From Mycobacterium parmense (GTDB lineage Bacteria; Actinomycetota; Actinomycetes; Mycobacteriales; Mycobacteriaceae): a DNA stretch of 64,000 nt. The stretch is from contig NZ_AP022614.1 of assembly GCF_010730575.1 (NCBI RefSeq), positions 1,426,001 to 1,490,000 on the forward strand, in the 5' to 3' direction. Each line of letters begins with the position of its first letter. The first letter of the stretch is position 1. Positions 18,055 to 25,998 of this stretch are shown in pieces. The position numbers and the translations under genes are program-made. The notes below the pieces were generated by a model. The model searched no databases. It was not told where the DNA came from and saw nothing but the letters and a program-made list of their open reading frames with translations.

Positions 18055-19407
18055 TCACAGGCTCCAGGCCATGCGGAACTTGTCCGCGAGCGGGCCCGGT
18101 TCGAGGTCGCCGTAGCGCTCGTGCTCGAGACGCCGGACGGCGACCACCATGCCGACCGCGGCATCGCCGAGAATTCCGCGCAGCAATTTCGAGTTATGCA
18201 GCGCCGCAATCGATTCCGCCTGGTCCGCGCTCAGAGCGACGATGCCGTCGCGCTCGCGGTCCGCATCGTGCAGGCGTGCCGGGTCGACGGTAACTTCGGG
18301 CGGCAGCTCGGTGTGGTGCGTGAGCCCGTCGAGGGCAAGCCCGAGAATGGCCGCCGACGCGAGGTAGGGGTTCGCCGAGGGGTCGACGATTTTCACCTCG
18401 ACGTTGCCGCCGTACCGATTGCCGGGGCCGCCCCGGATGAAACGCACGGCCGCCTCGCGGTTCTCGGTGCCCCAGCACGCGAAGGCCCCCGCCCAGTTGC
18501 CGGGCCGCATCCGCAGGCCCGACACGACGGACCCGCACAAGATGCCCTGCGCTTCCGGCAACCCGTGGACCACGCCCGCCACCGCGCTCTCCCCCGCGGG
18601 CGTCATCCCCGCCGCACCCGTACCGCCGGAGAACAACGGGCCCTGCGGGCCGGTGAGCGAGAAGTGTTGGTGTGCACCGGAACCCACGCCGTCGGCGAAG
18701 GGCACCGGCGACAGGCTGATCCGCAGCCCGTGCCGGCGCGCCACGCGGCCGATGAGCAGCCGCATCAGCACCAGCTGGTCGGCGGCGGCCACCGGAGGCA
18801 TGGGCGCCAGGGAGATCTCGAACTGGTTTGCGCCGTACTCGGGGTGGAACTGCTCGACGCCGACGCCGGCCGAGGCGGCCACGGTGTTGACGTCGTGGAC
18901 GAAGGCCTCGTGCTCGAGGACACCGGCGAGGCCGTACTGCGCCCACAGCGTCGACGGCAGCCGGCCACCGGCGGGGTCGACCAGAAGGAACTCGATCTCG
19001 TGGCCGACGGCGGCGGTGATGCCCACGTCGGCGAGCGCCGCCTCCACCCGGTGCAGGACACCCCGGCCGCACGCCGCAACCGGTATGCCGTCCTGGGAGA
19101 AGAACGCGGCCGGCGCCCACGCCAGGCCGTCGCCGAGGACGCGCACGGCCGACGGGTCGATGCGCAGCCGCTGGTCGCCGACCACGCCTACGTCGTCGGT
19201 GAAGGCGATGCCGGTCTGGTCGATGGCGAACGCGTGCCACGAGGGGCTTGCCCCCAGGCCCAGATCGGCGAAGGTGTTGAACCGCCGCACCGGGACCGTC
19301 TTGGCCAGCACGAGTCCGGCGGGATTGACGACGGTACCGACGACGGTGTCGACGCCCTCGGCCTCCAGCTGCCCGATGGCCGCGGCGGCCGGCGGTGTTC
19401 CCGTCAT
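18055..19407 (-). CDS. glnA3: Glutamine synthetase-like GlnA3 (gamma-glutamylpolyamine synthetase type)
   Basis: ATP-dependent ligase of the glutamine synthetase family, 450 residues. The family core is visible: a metal-binding HEIEFLL (about 123-129), HPEYGANQFEISLAP, the ATP-site SGAHQHFSL and the RIR-like arginines around RFIRGGPGNRYGG. GlnA3 homologues in Streptomyces and M. tuberculosis glutamylate polyamines rather than ammonia. The N-terminal regulatory and adenylylation features of GlnA1 are not obvious. The ATG at 19407 follows the LLM gene by 50 bp, and the FluG-like amidohydrolase follows closely. Corresponds to Rv1878. Confidence 0.9.
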   Translation of the reverse strand: MTGTPPAAAAIGQLEAEGVDTVVGTVVNPAGLVLAKTVPVRRFNTFADLGLGASPSWHAFAIDQTGIAFTDDVGVVGDQRLRIDPSAVRVLGDGLAWAPAAFFSQDGIPVAACGRGVLHRVEAALADVGITAAVGHEIEFLLVDPAGGRLPSTLWAQYGLAGVLEHEAFVHDVNTVAASAGVGVEQFHPEYGANQFEISLAPMPPVAAADQLVLMRLLIGRVARRHGLRISLSPVPFADGVGSGAHQHFSLTGPQGPLFSGGTGAAGMTPAGESAVAGVVHGLPEAQGILCGSVVSGLRMRPGNWAGAFACWGTENREAAVRFIRGGPGNRYGGNVEVKIVDPSANPYLASAAILGLALDGLTHHTELPPEVTVDPARLHDADRERDGIVALSADQAESIAALHNSKLLRGILGDAAVGMVVAVRRLEHERYGDLEPGPLADKFRMAWSL

Positions 19408-19457
19408 CGCAGCCCTGCCGTGAAGACCATGAAGGACATTGTGCAGGCTCGGGCCGC

Positions 19458-20339
19458 TCAGTTCTGGCGGGTCACCAACTCGGCGGCGAAGCGGTCGAGA
19501 AACTCCTCCAGCGGCGCCCCGCCGGCCGGCCGGATCACGAATTTCGTCAGCCCTGCGTCGATGTAGCCGTCGAGCTGCCGGTGCAGCCGGTCCCAGCCCG
19601 CCGCGATCAGCTCACGGGGATCGACGTCGGGGCGGCGGCTGCGCGCCGCGGCGGCCAGGCCGTCGGGCAGCTCCCCGTCCGTGACCGCCAGCGAGACGCC
19701 GAAGTGGTCGGCCTCGATCTGCCGGCCGGCCTGCTCCGCGGCCCGTTCGATCGCCTCACGCCCGGCCCGCGCCTCGGCCGGGGTGAGGAAACTGCCCAGC
19801 CAGCCGTCGGCCAGCGCGCCGATGCGCCGAAAGGCCGCCGGCGCCGAGCCGCCCAGCCAGATGTCCAGCGGGGGTTGCGGGCGTGGGGCGACCGCGGCCC
19901 CGGTGACGGTGAAGTACCGGCCGGCGTAGCTCGCGGAGTCCTCGACCAGCGCGGCGCGCAGAACCCGCAGCGACTCGTCGAACACGGCCGCCCGCTTGCC
20001 CTGCGGCACCACGAACACCTCGCGCTCGGCGGGGATCGCCGACTGCAGGCCGAAGACGGGAAGGACACGTTTGGGCGCGAGGGCCGCCAGCGATGCCAGC
20101 TGCTTGGCCACCAGCACCGGGTGACGCCCGGGCAGCACGGCGACCGAGGTGCCGACCTTCAGCCGGGCCGTCCGCGCGAGCGCGTAGGCCATCCCGACCA
20201 TCGGATCGACCGCCGGGGAGTACACCAGCTCGGAGAACCAGAGCGAGTCCACCCCGTCGGCCTCCAGGCGATCGACGACCGCGGCGAGCTGGTCGGGGGC
20301 GGTGTCCGCGCCAAGGCCGACGCCGAAACGGATCTTCAC
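19458..20339 (-). CDS. LLM-class F420-dependent oxidoreductase
   Basis: Luciferase-like monooxygenase family enzyme of 293 residues, likely using coenzyme F420. It starts MKIRFGVGLGADTAPDQ and has the TIM-barrel pattern GVDSLWFSELV, LKVGTSVAVLPGRHP and the late DIWLGGSAPAAFRRIG. GTG start at 20339. It sits between the CMD-domain gene and glnA3 in the same minus-strand run. I do not recall it at this locus in M. tuberculosis, so it may be an insertion. Substrate unknown. Confidence 0.86.
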   Translation of the reverse strand: MKIRFGVGLGADTAPDQLAAVVDRLEADGVDSLWFSELVYSPAVDPMVGMAYALARTARLKVGTSVAVLPGRHPVLVAKQLASLAALAPKRVLPVFGLQSAIPAEREVFVVPQGKRAAVFDESLRVLRAALVEDSASYAGRYFTVTGAAVAPRPQPPLDIWLGGSAPAAFRRIGALADGWLGSFLTPAEARAGREAIERAAEQAGRQIEADHFGVSLAVTDGELPDGLAAAARSRRPDVDPRELIAAGWDRLHRQLDGYIDAGLTKFVIRPAGGAPLEEFLDRFAAELVTRQN

Positions 20340-20355
20340 CCGGAACTGGCGAGGG

Positions 20356-20850
20356 CTACGCGCGGCTGGGCAGCGTCAGCTTGCAGGCCTGGCCGATGTC
20401 CAGCGTCCGCAGCACGCGTCCCATGCCGACCCACAGCGCGCACGACAGGGCCAGGTCGGCCAGCAGCTCGTCGGAGAAGTGCTCGCTGCAGCGGCTCCAG
20501 AAGTCTTCGTCCTCGCGCAGCTTGGTGTGCTCGGTGGCGAACCGGTGCGCGAACTCGGCCGCCAGTCGTTCCTGTTCGCTGTAGCCGGGCCAGGTCCGCC
20601 ACTGCAGCGCGTGCTCGTACAGTTCCTCGTCCACGCCGGCGGCGAGGCCGTCCTCGTCGCGGGTGTTGACGCACACCACGCACTCGTTGTCGTGGGCGAT
20701 CACCGCTCGGGCGATCTCGCGGGTGCGCATCGGCAGCCTGCTCTTGTTGTAGACCGCCTGGCTGAAGCCGCCGATCGCGGCGCCCAGGTCGGGCGATTTC
20801 GCGAACCAGCCGGCCAGGTCGTCTTCGGCGAATGTTCCGATTCGGCTCAT
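20356..20850 (-). CDS. Carboxymuconolactone decarboxylase/AhpD-like protein
   Basis: Helical protein of 164 residues with the CMD/AhpD fold. The redox-type motif is ECVVCVNTRDEDG, a CxxC followed at three residues by Arg where AhpD has the relay His, so peroxidase-type relay chemistry is uncertain. ATG at 20850 overlaps the MFS gene's stop by 4 bases (ATGA), indicating translational coupling. Followed after 16 bp by the LLM enzyme. Possibly a reductant or a small hydrolase for the neighbouring F420 enzyme; that is inference. Confidence 0.85.
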   Translation of the reverse strand: MSRIGTFAEDDLAGWFAKSPDLGAAIGGFSQAVYNKSRLPMRTREIARAVIAHDNECVVCVNTRDEDGLAAGVDEELYEHALQWRTWPGYSEQERLAAEFAHRFATEHTKLREDEDFWSRCSEHFSDELLADLALSCALWVGMGRVLRTLDIGQACKLTLPSRA

Positions 20851-22970
20851 GGCGTGATGCTACGCCCGCGCCTCGGATTTCCCGCCAACACATCCGGGCC
20901 CGCGGCGTCGATGCCGGCGCGCGGGATGATGGTGGTCGGATGGTCTTCGTGCCAATCCCGTTGCGCCACAACGTTGCCCGCGACGCGTTCGAGCGCGGCC
21001 TCCACCTTGCGGCGGTCGGGCCGGCCCTCGAAACCAGGCGAGCGGGCCAGTTTGTCCACCAGCCACGCCACCAGCAGCGCGTGCACGTACTCGACCTGTT
21101 GAGCGCCGGCGGCGGTGAGCCACAACTCGTCGCCGGCGCGCTGCGCATTGCCGGTGGCGACCAGCCGCGAGAAGGTGGGCTCCAGCACCTCGAACGGGAT
21201 CCGCAGGGAATTGGCCATGTCGGTGAGTCGCGCCACGCCGTACATCTGCCGATAGCGGTTGATCCGCAGCACGCCCCACAGCCCCGCGACGTCCAGGCGG
21301 CAATCGGCCCGCATGGCGATGCTGCGCAGCCGCAGGCCGGGCTCGCCGCGCAACATGCGTGCGATGGCGGCCTCGAGCATCTGGTCCGGCGTCTCGGTGG
21401 TCGGCATTCCGAAGGCGTCCCCGAGGTCGACCGTGCTGTCGTGGAGGTCGCGCAGCGGCACCTCACGCAGGAACAGCGCCAGGACGAACCCGACCGCCGC
21501 GACGGGCGCAGCCCACAGGAACACCTCGGTGAGCGAGTCGGCGTAGGCGGCCACGATCGGCGCCGCTACGTCGTGCGGCTGGCGGTGCAGCGCCTCCGGC
21601 GAGCTGACCGCGCTGGGCGGCGCGCCGCTGGCCGCCAGCGCCGCACCCATCCGATGGTCGAGGAAGTTGACGAAAAGTGAGCCGAATATCGCCGCGCCGA
21701 AGGAACTTCCGATTGTGCGGAAGAACGTCACGCCCGACGTGGCGACGCCGAGGTCCTCGAAATCGGACGTGTTCTGCACGATGAGGACCAGCACCTGCAT
21801 GGACAATCCGATGCCGGCACCGAGCACGATCAGGTAGAGCGACTGCACGAACGCCGAGGTCGACGGGCCCATCCGCGACATCAGCAGGAACGCGAGCGCC
21901 ATCAGCGCCGTGCCGGCGACCGGAAAGACCTTGTAGCGGCCGGTGCGCCCGACGATGGTGCCGCTGCCCGTCGACGTGAGCAGCATGCCGACCACCATGG
22001 GCAGCGTGCGCAGGCCCGACGTGGTCGCCGAGACGCCGTCGACGTACTGCATGTAGGTCGGCAGGAACGTCATGGCGCCGAGCATCGCGAACCCGACCAC
22101 GAAGGACAGCACGCAGCACACCGTGAACACCGGGTTGCCGAACAGCCGGATCGGCAGGATCGGCGCGGCGGCCCGGCGTTCCACCACGACGAACGCGCCG
22201 AGTGCGGCCGCGGCGCCCACGAACAACCCGATGATCGTCGCCGAGCCCCACGAGTACAGCGTGCCGCCCCAGCTGGTGGCCAGCGTGAGGCCGGCCGCGC
22301 CGAGGCCGATGCAGACTATCCCCGCGTAGTCGATGGACGGCTTCTCGGTCGACGCGAGCGCTGGTATGGCCGCGGCCGCCACGACAATCACCACCACCGA
22401 GATCGGCACGTTGATGTAGAACGCCCACCGCCAGGACAGGTAGTCGGTGAAGTAGCCGCCGAGCAGCGGTCCCACGACCGTGGTGACCCCGAAGACGGCC
22501 CCCAGGATGCCCTGGTAGCGGCCGCGATCGCGGAGCGGGACGACCTCCCCGATGAGCGCGCTGGCCGTCACGGTGATCCCGCCGCCGCCGATGCCCTGCA
22601 GCGCACGCGAAGCGACCAGCATCCCCATCGACTGAGCAAGCCCGCAGATCGCCGAGCCGATGACGAAGAACACGACCGCCGCCTGGAACACCCGCTTGCG
22701 GCCGAACACGTCGCCGAGCTTGCCGACCAGGGCGGTGACGATCGTCGACGCCAGCAGGTAACTCGTCACGACCCAGGATTGGTGTCCCGCGTCACCCAGG
22801 TCGGCGACGATCGTCGGCAACGCCGTCGCCACGATGGTCTGGTCCAGCGCCGCCAGCAACATGCCGAGCACGATCGCGACGAAGATGAGGTTGCGCCGCT
22901 GCGGACTGATCAGCTCGCTGCTCGACGCGGTGTCCGGGGTCGCCGGGACAACTTCCTTCGGGCGTGTCAT
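20847..22970 (-). CDS. DHA2-type MFS drug exporter with winged-helix-like C-terminal domain
   Basis: Proton-driven exporter of the EmrB/QacA (14-TMS) family, 707 residues. Signature motifs are LDQTIVATALPTIV in TM1, GKLGDVFGRKR (motif A) and GAVFGVTTVVGPLLGG (motif C). Membrane segments fill about residues 25-490. The last 200 residues are soluble and look like a MarR-type winged helix: FEVLEPTFSRLVATGNAQR, then DELWLTAAGAQQVEY, then a long helix and WHEDHPTT. This soluble tail is unusual for the family. ATG at 22970. First gene of the minus-strand run reaching SRPBCC at 15635. Corresponds to Rv1877. Confidence 0.9.
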   Translation of the reverse strand: MTRPKEVVPATPDTASSSELISPQRRNLIFVAIVLGMLLAALDQTIVATALPTIVADLGDAGHQSWVVTSYLLASTIVTALVGKLGDVFGRKRVFQAAVVFFVIGSAICGLAQSMGMLVASRALQGIGGGGITVTASALIGEVVPLRDRGRYQGILGAVFGVTTVVGPLLGGYFTDYLSWRWAFYINVPISVVVIVVAAAAIPALASTEKPSIDYAGIVCIGLGAAGLTLATSWGGTLYSWGSATIIGLFVGAAAALGAFVVVERRAAAPILPIRLFGNPVFTVCCVLSFVVGFAMLGAMTFLPTYMQYVDGVSATTSGLRTLPMVVGMLLTSTGSGTIVGRTGRYKVFPVAGTALMALAFLLMSRMGPSTSAFVQSLYLIVLGAGIGLSMQVLVLIVQNTSDFEDLGVATSGVTFFRTIGSSFGAAIFGSLFVNFLDHRMGAALAASGAPPSAVSSPEALHRQPHDVAAPIVAAYADSLTEVFLWAAPVAAVGFVLALFLREVPLRDLHDSTVDLGDAFGMPTTETPDQMLEAAIARMLRGEPGLRLRSIAMRADCRLDVAGLWGVLRINRYRQMYGVARLTDMANSLRIPFEVLEPTFSRLVATGNAQRAGDELWLTAAGAQQVEYVHALLVAWLVDKLARSPGFEGRPDRRKVEAALERVAGNVVAQRDWHEDHPTTIIPRAGIDAAGPDVLAGNPRRGRSITP

Positions 22971-22997
22971 ACCTGCCGAAGGTTAGTCGAAGGCCGG

Positions 22998-23495
22998 TCA
23001 GTCGCCCCCCTGCTGGGAGCCCGGCGGCCGGGACACGCACTGCGCCGAGTACAGCTCCTCGCCGAGCTTGCCCATCAGCTCGAGCTGCGTTTCCAGGTAG
23101 TCGACGTGAAGTTCCTCGTCGGCCACGATCTTCTCGAACAGGTTGGCCGTGGTGGTGTCCTGCTTCTCGCGGCACATGATGATGCCCGGTTTGAGGCGGT
23201 CGAGCACCTCGTACTCGATCGCCAGGTCGGCCTCGAACTGCTCGCGCAGCGTCTGGCCGATCCGCAACGAGAAGAGCCGCTGGTAATTGGGCAGGCCGTC
23301 GAGCAGCAGGATGCGATCGGTGATCGCCTCGGCGTGGCGCATCTCGTCGAAGGATTCCGCGCGGGTGTGCTCGGCCAGCTCCGTGAAACCCCAGTTGTCC
23401 TGCATCTTGGAGTGCAGGAAGTACTGATTTATGGCGGTGAGCTCGCTGGTGAGCTGCTCGTTCAGCAGACGCAGAACGTCCGGATCGCCTTGCAT
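22998..23495 (-). CDS. bfrA: Bacterioferritin BfrA
   Basis: Iron-storage bacterioferritin, 165 residues, forming a 24-mer shell with heme between subunits. Ferroxidase ligands Glu18, Glu51 and His54 and the heme-ligating Met52 (FDEMRHAE) are all present, and the later DEELHVDYLE supplies the second half of the site. I chose the ATG at 23495, which gives the family N-terminus MQGDPDVLRLLN and has GGGAGGAGA directly upstream. The C-terminal tail is slightly longer than usual (SRPPGSQQGGD). Divergent from bfd across tandem iron boxes, consistent with IdeR activation when iron is plentiful. Corresponds to Rv1876. Confidence 0.96.
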   Translation of the reverse strand: MQGDPDVLRLLNEQLTSELTAINQYFLHSKMQDNWGFTELAEHTRAESFDEMRHAEAITDRILLLDGLPNYQRLFSLRIGQTLREQFEADLAIEYEVLDRLKPGIIMCREKQDTTTANLFEKIVADEELHVDYLETQLELMGKLGEELYSAQCVSRPPGSQQGGD

Positions 23496-23663
23496 GTCTC
23501 TCCTCCCGTGGGCTGCCATTCGGCCGCGGCGGGTGCTGGGCTGGAGCACACCGCGCCGGGCCTGTAGTCGCACTTTGCCATGCGGGGATGCAATCTTCCA
23601 GGAAGGTATGGCTGCGCTCAGTGTGTCGGGTGGGTCGCGCGGGGTGGTCGCTTAGCTGCGAAG

Positions 23664-23706
23664 TTAGGTTAGACTCCGCTAAACAAGTTAGGTTAGACTC
23701 CACTAA
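23664..23706. promoter_or_regulatory. Tandem IdeR iron boxes between bfrA and bfd
   Basis: Two 19-bp sites, TTAGGTTAGACTCCGCTAA (23664-23682) and TTAGGTTAGACTCCACTAA (23688-23706), lie 24 bp apart in the 352-bp bfrA-bfd divergent region. Each matches 15 of 19 positions of the mycobacterial IdeR consensus, with the left half perfect. Tandem iron boxes before bfrA are known in M. tuberculosis, where IdeR activates it. The rest of the region (23496-23847) holds no clear gene beyond a possible leader frame. Confidence 0.85.
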
Positions 23707-23707
23707 T

Positions 23708-23848
23708 ATGCGGCTCGTGGATGCGGCACCGTCGAAAGGGACTCCCCTGATGCATGACGCGTCACGGAAGGCCGATCCGCGGGGGTCTGGCAAGAGCGTC
23801 GTCGAATCCGGCGAAGGGAATGTGGATCACGTGCGAGGGGTGCGCTGA
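23708..23848 (+). CDS. Possible small leader frame before bfd
   Basis: A 46-codon frame starts at ATG 23708, two bases after the second iron box, and its TGA (23846-23848) overlaps the bfd ATG by one base in a TGATG arrangement. The peptide is hydrophilic and matches nothing I know. An internal ATG at 23750 would give 32 residues. The stop/start overlap suggests translational coupling, but such overlaps arise by chance in this composition. Confidence 0.25.
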   Translation: MRLVDAAPSKGTPLMHDASRKADPRGSGKSVVESGEGNVDHVRGVR

Positions 23849-24033
23849 TGTACGTGTGCCTGTGTGTCGGGGTCACCAATCAGACCGTGTCGGATGTCGT
23901 CGCGCGCGGTGCGTCGACGTCCAAGGAAGTCGCCGCCGCGTGCGGCGCCGGCGGCGACTGTGGGCGGTGCCGGCGCACGGTGCGGGCGATCATCGCCGCG
24001 GCGGCCGAACTCGAGACCGCCCAGTCGGCGTAG
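23848..24033 (+). CDS. bfd: Bacterioferritin-associated ferredoxin
   Basis: Small [2Fe-2S] protein of 61 residues that reduces bacterioferritin-stored iron to release it. The four cluster cysteines are in CLC near the N-terminus and in GDCGRC near residue 38-41, with the BFD-like helical fold between (TNQTVSDVVARGAS). ATG at 23848. Divergent from bfrA and sharing the tandem iron boxes, so both partners are placed under iron control. Corresponds to the small gene paired with bfrA in M. tuberculosis. Confidence 0.92.
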   Translation: MYVCLCVGVTNQTVSDVVARGASTSKEVAAACGAGGDCGRCRRTVRAIIAAAAELETAQSA

Positions 24034-24058
24034 CGCTGGGGCCGGTCAGCGGCCGGTG

Positions 24059-24811
24059 TCAGCGGCCGGTGTTGAAATCGGCGAGCGCCGCGGCGTTGGC
24101 CTGCGCACCCATCAACTCGGCGAAATGCGCGTTCTCCCGGGCGCCGGCAGCCGCGATCTCCGGGCGGACCGGCTCCATCATCGTGTGTTTGACCGCCATC
24201 AAACTCGAAATGGGCCGGGAGGCAAGGACTTCCGCGTGCCTGCGCGCCTCGGGCAGCAACTCCTCCGGTTCGCATATCCGCCAGACCAAACCCATCCGCA
24301 ACGCCTCGGGGGCGTCGACCCACTCCGAGGACATCAACAGCCAGGCCGCGTTCTGCCGGCCCACCAACTGCGGCAGCAGGTACGACGACGCCGCCTCGGG
24401 CGCCACCCCGAGGCTGGTGAAGGGACACTTCAGCCGCGCCGTCGAGGACATGAACGCCAGGTCGGCGTAGCCCAGGATGGTGGCGCCGATGCCCACCCCC
24501 ACGCCGTTGACCGCGCAGATCAGCGGCTTGGGGAAGGCGCTCAGCGCGTCGATCAGGCCGGTGAAACCGTGCTTGCCCGGGGTGAAGCCCGGATCGGTGA
24601 TGCGGGCCTGCATCTCGCCGAGGTCGGTGCCCGCGGAGAAGCCGCGGCCCGCGCCGGTGAGCAGGACGACGGCGACCTGCGGATCGTCGGCGGCGGCCAG
24701 CAGCGCGTCGGCGGTGGCGTCGTAGAGGGCCTCGTTGAAGGCGTTCAGCGCCTCGGGGCGGTTCAGGGTGAGGGTGCGAACCCGCTTGTCGTCATCGATC
24801 TGCAGTATCAC
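24059..24811 (-). CDS. Enoyl-CoA hydratase/isomerase family protein
   Basis: Crotonase-fold enzyme of 250 residues acting on acyl-CoA thioesters. The oxyanion-hole loops are GRGFSAGTDLGEM (about 54-66) and GVGVGIGATILGYADLAF, where the first catalytic-Glu position of classical hydratases appears to be Ala/Thr, while CPFTSLGVAPEAASSYL keeps a Glu at the second position. That mix suggests an isomerase or another crotonase activity rather than a standard hydratase. It is downstream of and in the same direction as the Rv1875-like gene, 27 bp away. Confidence 0.85.
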   Translation of the reverse strand: MILQIDDDKRVRTLTLNRPEALNAFNEALYDATADALLAAADDPQVAVVLLTGAGRGFSAGTDLGEMQARITDPGFTPGKHGFTGLIDALSAFPKPLICAVNGVGVGIGATILGYADLAFMSSTARLKCPFTSLGVAPEAASSYLLPQLVGRQNAAWLLMSSEWVDAPEALRMGLVWRICEPEELLPEARRHAEVLASRPISSLMAVKHTMMEPVRPEIAAAGARENAHFAELMGAQANAAALADFNTGR

Positions 24812-24838
24812 GGCAGCAGCCTAGCCAACGTTCGTCGG

Positions 24839-25282
24839 TCAGCCGTTGCCGTAGACGCGCGTCGGGTCGATCAGCACCACCGCGCGGCCCTCCCGGGCCA
24901 TCACCCGGTCATATTCGTCCCAGTCGTCGTGCGTGCCGCCCGCGGCGGTGAAGACCTCGCGCAGCAGCAAGCGCAGTTGGTCTGCGCCGGTGAGCCAGGG
25001 CGGCGTGTCCTCGGGGCCGGCCAGTTCCGCGCGGCCCTCGACGGTCGCCCACCGCCACCCGCCGCGAAACGTGACGGCCAGCTGCGGACGTGCCCGCAGG
25101 TTGGCGAGCTTGACCTTGCCGTAGGTGGCGAAGCCCAGGACGGGTTGACCGGTGGCCGGGTGTGGGAGCAGGCCGACGTTGACCAGCGACGCCTGCACCG
25201 TCGCGTCGGCGCGCACGGTGGACACCACGGCCAGCCCGTTCTCCGCCGTGGCCAGGGCGACGGCGTCTTTCAATGTCGTCAT
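24839..25282 (-). CDS. F420/FMN-dependent PPOX-class oxidoreductase
   Basis: Split-barrel flavin- or deazaflavin-binding protein of 147 residues of the pyridoxamine-5'-phosphate-oxidase-like class. The family pattern is NGLAVVSTVRADATVQASLVNVG, then GFATYGKVKLANLRARPQLAVTF (a Lys/Arg-rich cofactor-phosphate site) and WATVEGRAEL. Many mycobacterial members use F420. Its first 4 bases overlap the end of the upstream EthD-like gene, so the two are coupled. Corresponds to Rv1875. Confidence 0.85.
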   Translation of the reverse strand: MTTLKDAVALATAENGLAVVSTVRADATVQASLVNVGLLPHPATGQPVLGFATYGKVKLANLRARPQLAVTFRGGWRWATVEGRAELAGPEDTPPWLTGADQLRLLLREVFTAAGGTHDDWDEYDRVMAREGRAVVLIDPTRVYGNG

Positions 25283-25989
25283 CGGGCCTCCTCCGTGAAA
25301 GGTGACTTGACGACGTAGCGACTGGTGGGAACCGTGTCGATGTTCTCGTTGGCCCCGAAAGCCGCGGTGCTGGCCACCATCTGGGTGATCCTGTTCTGCA
25401 AGTCGGCGTCGTCGGCGGCCCCGAAGAAAGCCTTGATGTCGGTGATCGCCTCAGAAGGAAACAACTCTTCGACGATGCCCGCGATTCCCGGCGCCTCGGC
25501 GGTCAGCGCGCGCACCACCCAGTTCTGGGTGTAACCGAAGGTCGACTGTGTGTCGATGGCCACCGACGTGTGGTCACGCTGCCACCGGGTGAGCCAGGTG
25601 GCCTGATCCAGCTCGGCAGGGCGCCGCAGCAACGCCACGTTGGCCAGTCCCGGTGTGCGGCAACCCGGCTGGCCGCTGGGGGCCGCCAGCGGGACGGACT
25701 CGGTCACCAGATAGGCGGCCAGCCGGTCGCATTCCCGGCTGAGCAGCTCGAGCGCCGCCGCCATCTGTTCGCCGTAACACTGCTGGGTCCACATGCTCAC
25801 CACCGCCGCGACGGGCGGGTCCAGCGTGGTGAGCGTCATCACCGACGCGCGCACGGCACCGTCGCGGACATTGACCGACAGCCCGGGCAGCCCCAGCCCC
25901 AACAGGGACTCGGCGACGGGTCCGCGCTGCCGGGCGCACCATTCGTCATCCGGCTCGTCACCCATCAGCACGGCGATCACCTTTTCCAT
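25279..25989 (-). CDS. EthD-like hypothetical protein
   Basis: Protein of 236 residues. The second half contains WLTRWQRDHTSVAIDTQSTF and repeats the strand-helix layout seen in EthD/ferredoxin-like dimeric alpha+beta proteins, so an EthD-like fold is likely, perhaps duplicated. No catalytic residues can be named. ATG at 25989 and a 4-base stop overlap with the PPOX-class gene. It lies 9 bp downstream of oxyR in the same orientation, so read-through from oxyR is possible. Corresponds to Rv1874. Function unknown. Confidence 0.75.
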   Translation of the reverse strand: MEKVIAVLMGDEPDDEWCARQRGPVAESLLGLGLPGLSVNVRDGAVRASVMTLTTLDPPVAAVVSMWTQQCYGEQMAAALELLSRECDRLAAYLVTESVPLAAPSGQPGCRTPGLANVALLRRPAELDQATWLTRWQRDHTSVAIDTQSTFGYTQNWVVRALTAEAPGIAGIVEELFPSEAITDIKAFFGAADDADLQNRITQMVASTAAFGANENIDTVPTSRYVVKSPFTEEAR

Positions 25990-25998
25990 AGGCCGAAC

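Noticed and set aside
17584..19566. 660-codon plus-strand frame opposite glnA3 and the FluG-like gene
   Set aside because: It is antisense to two well-supported genes and encodes His/Arg/Gly/Pro-rich sequence with no domain, as expected of GC-rich shadow frames.
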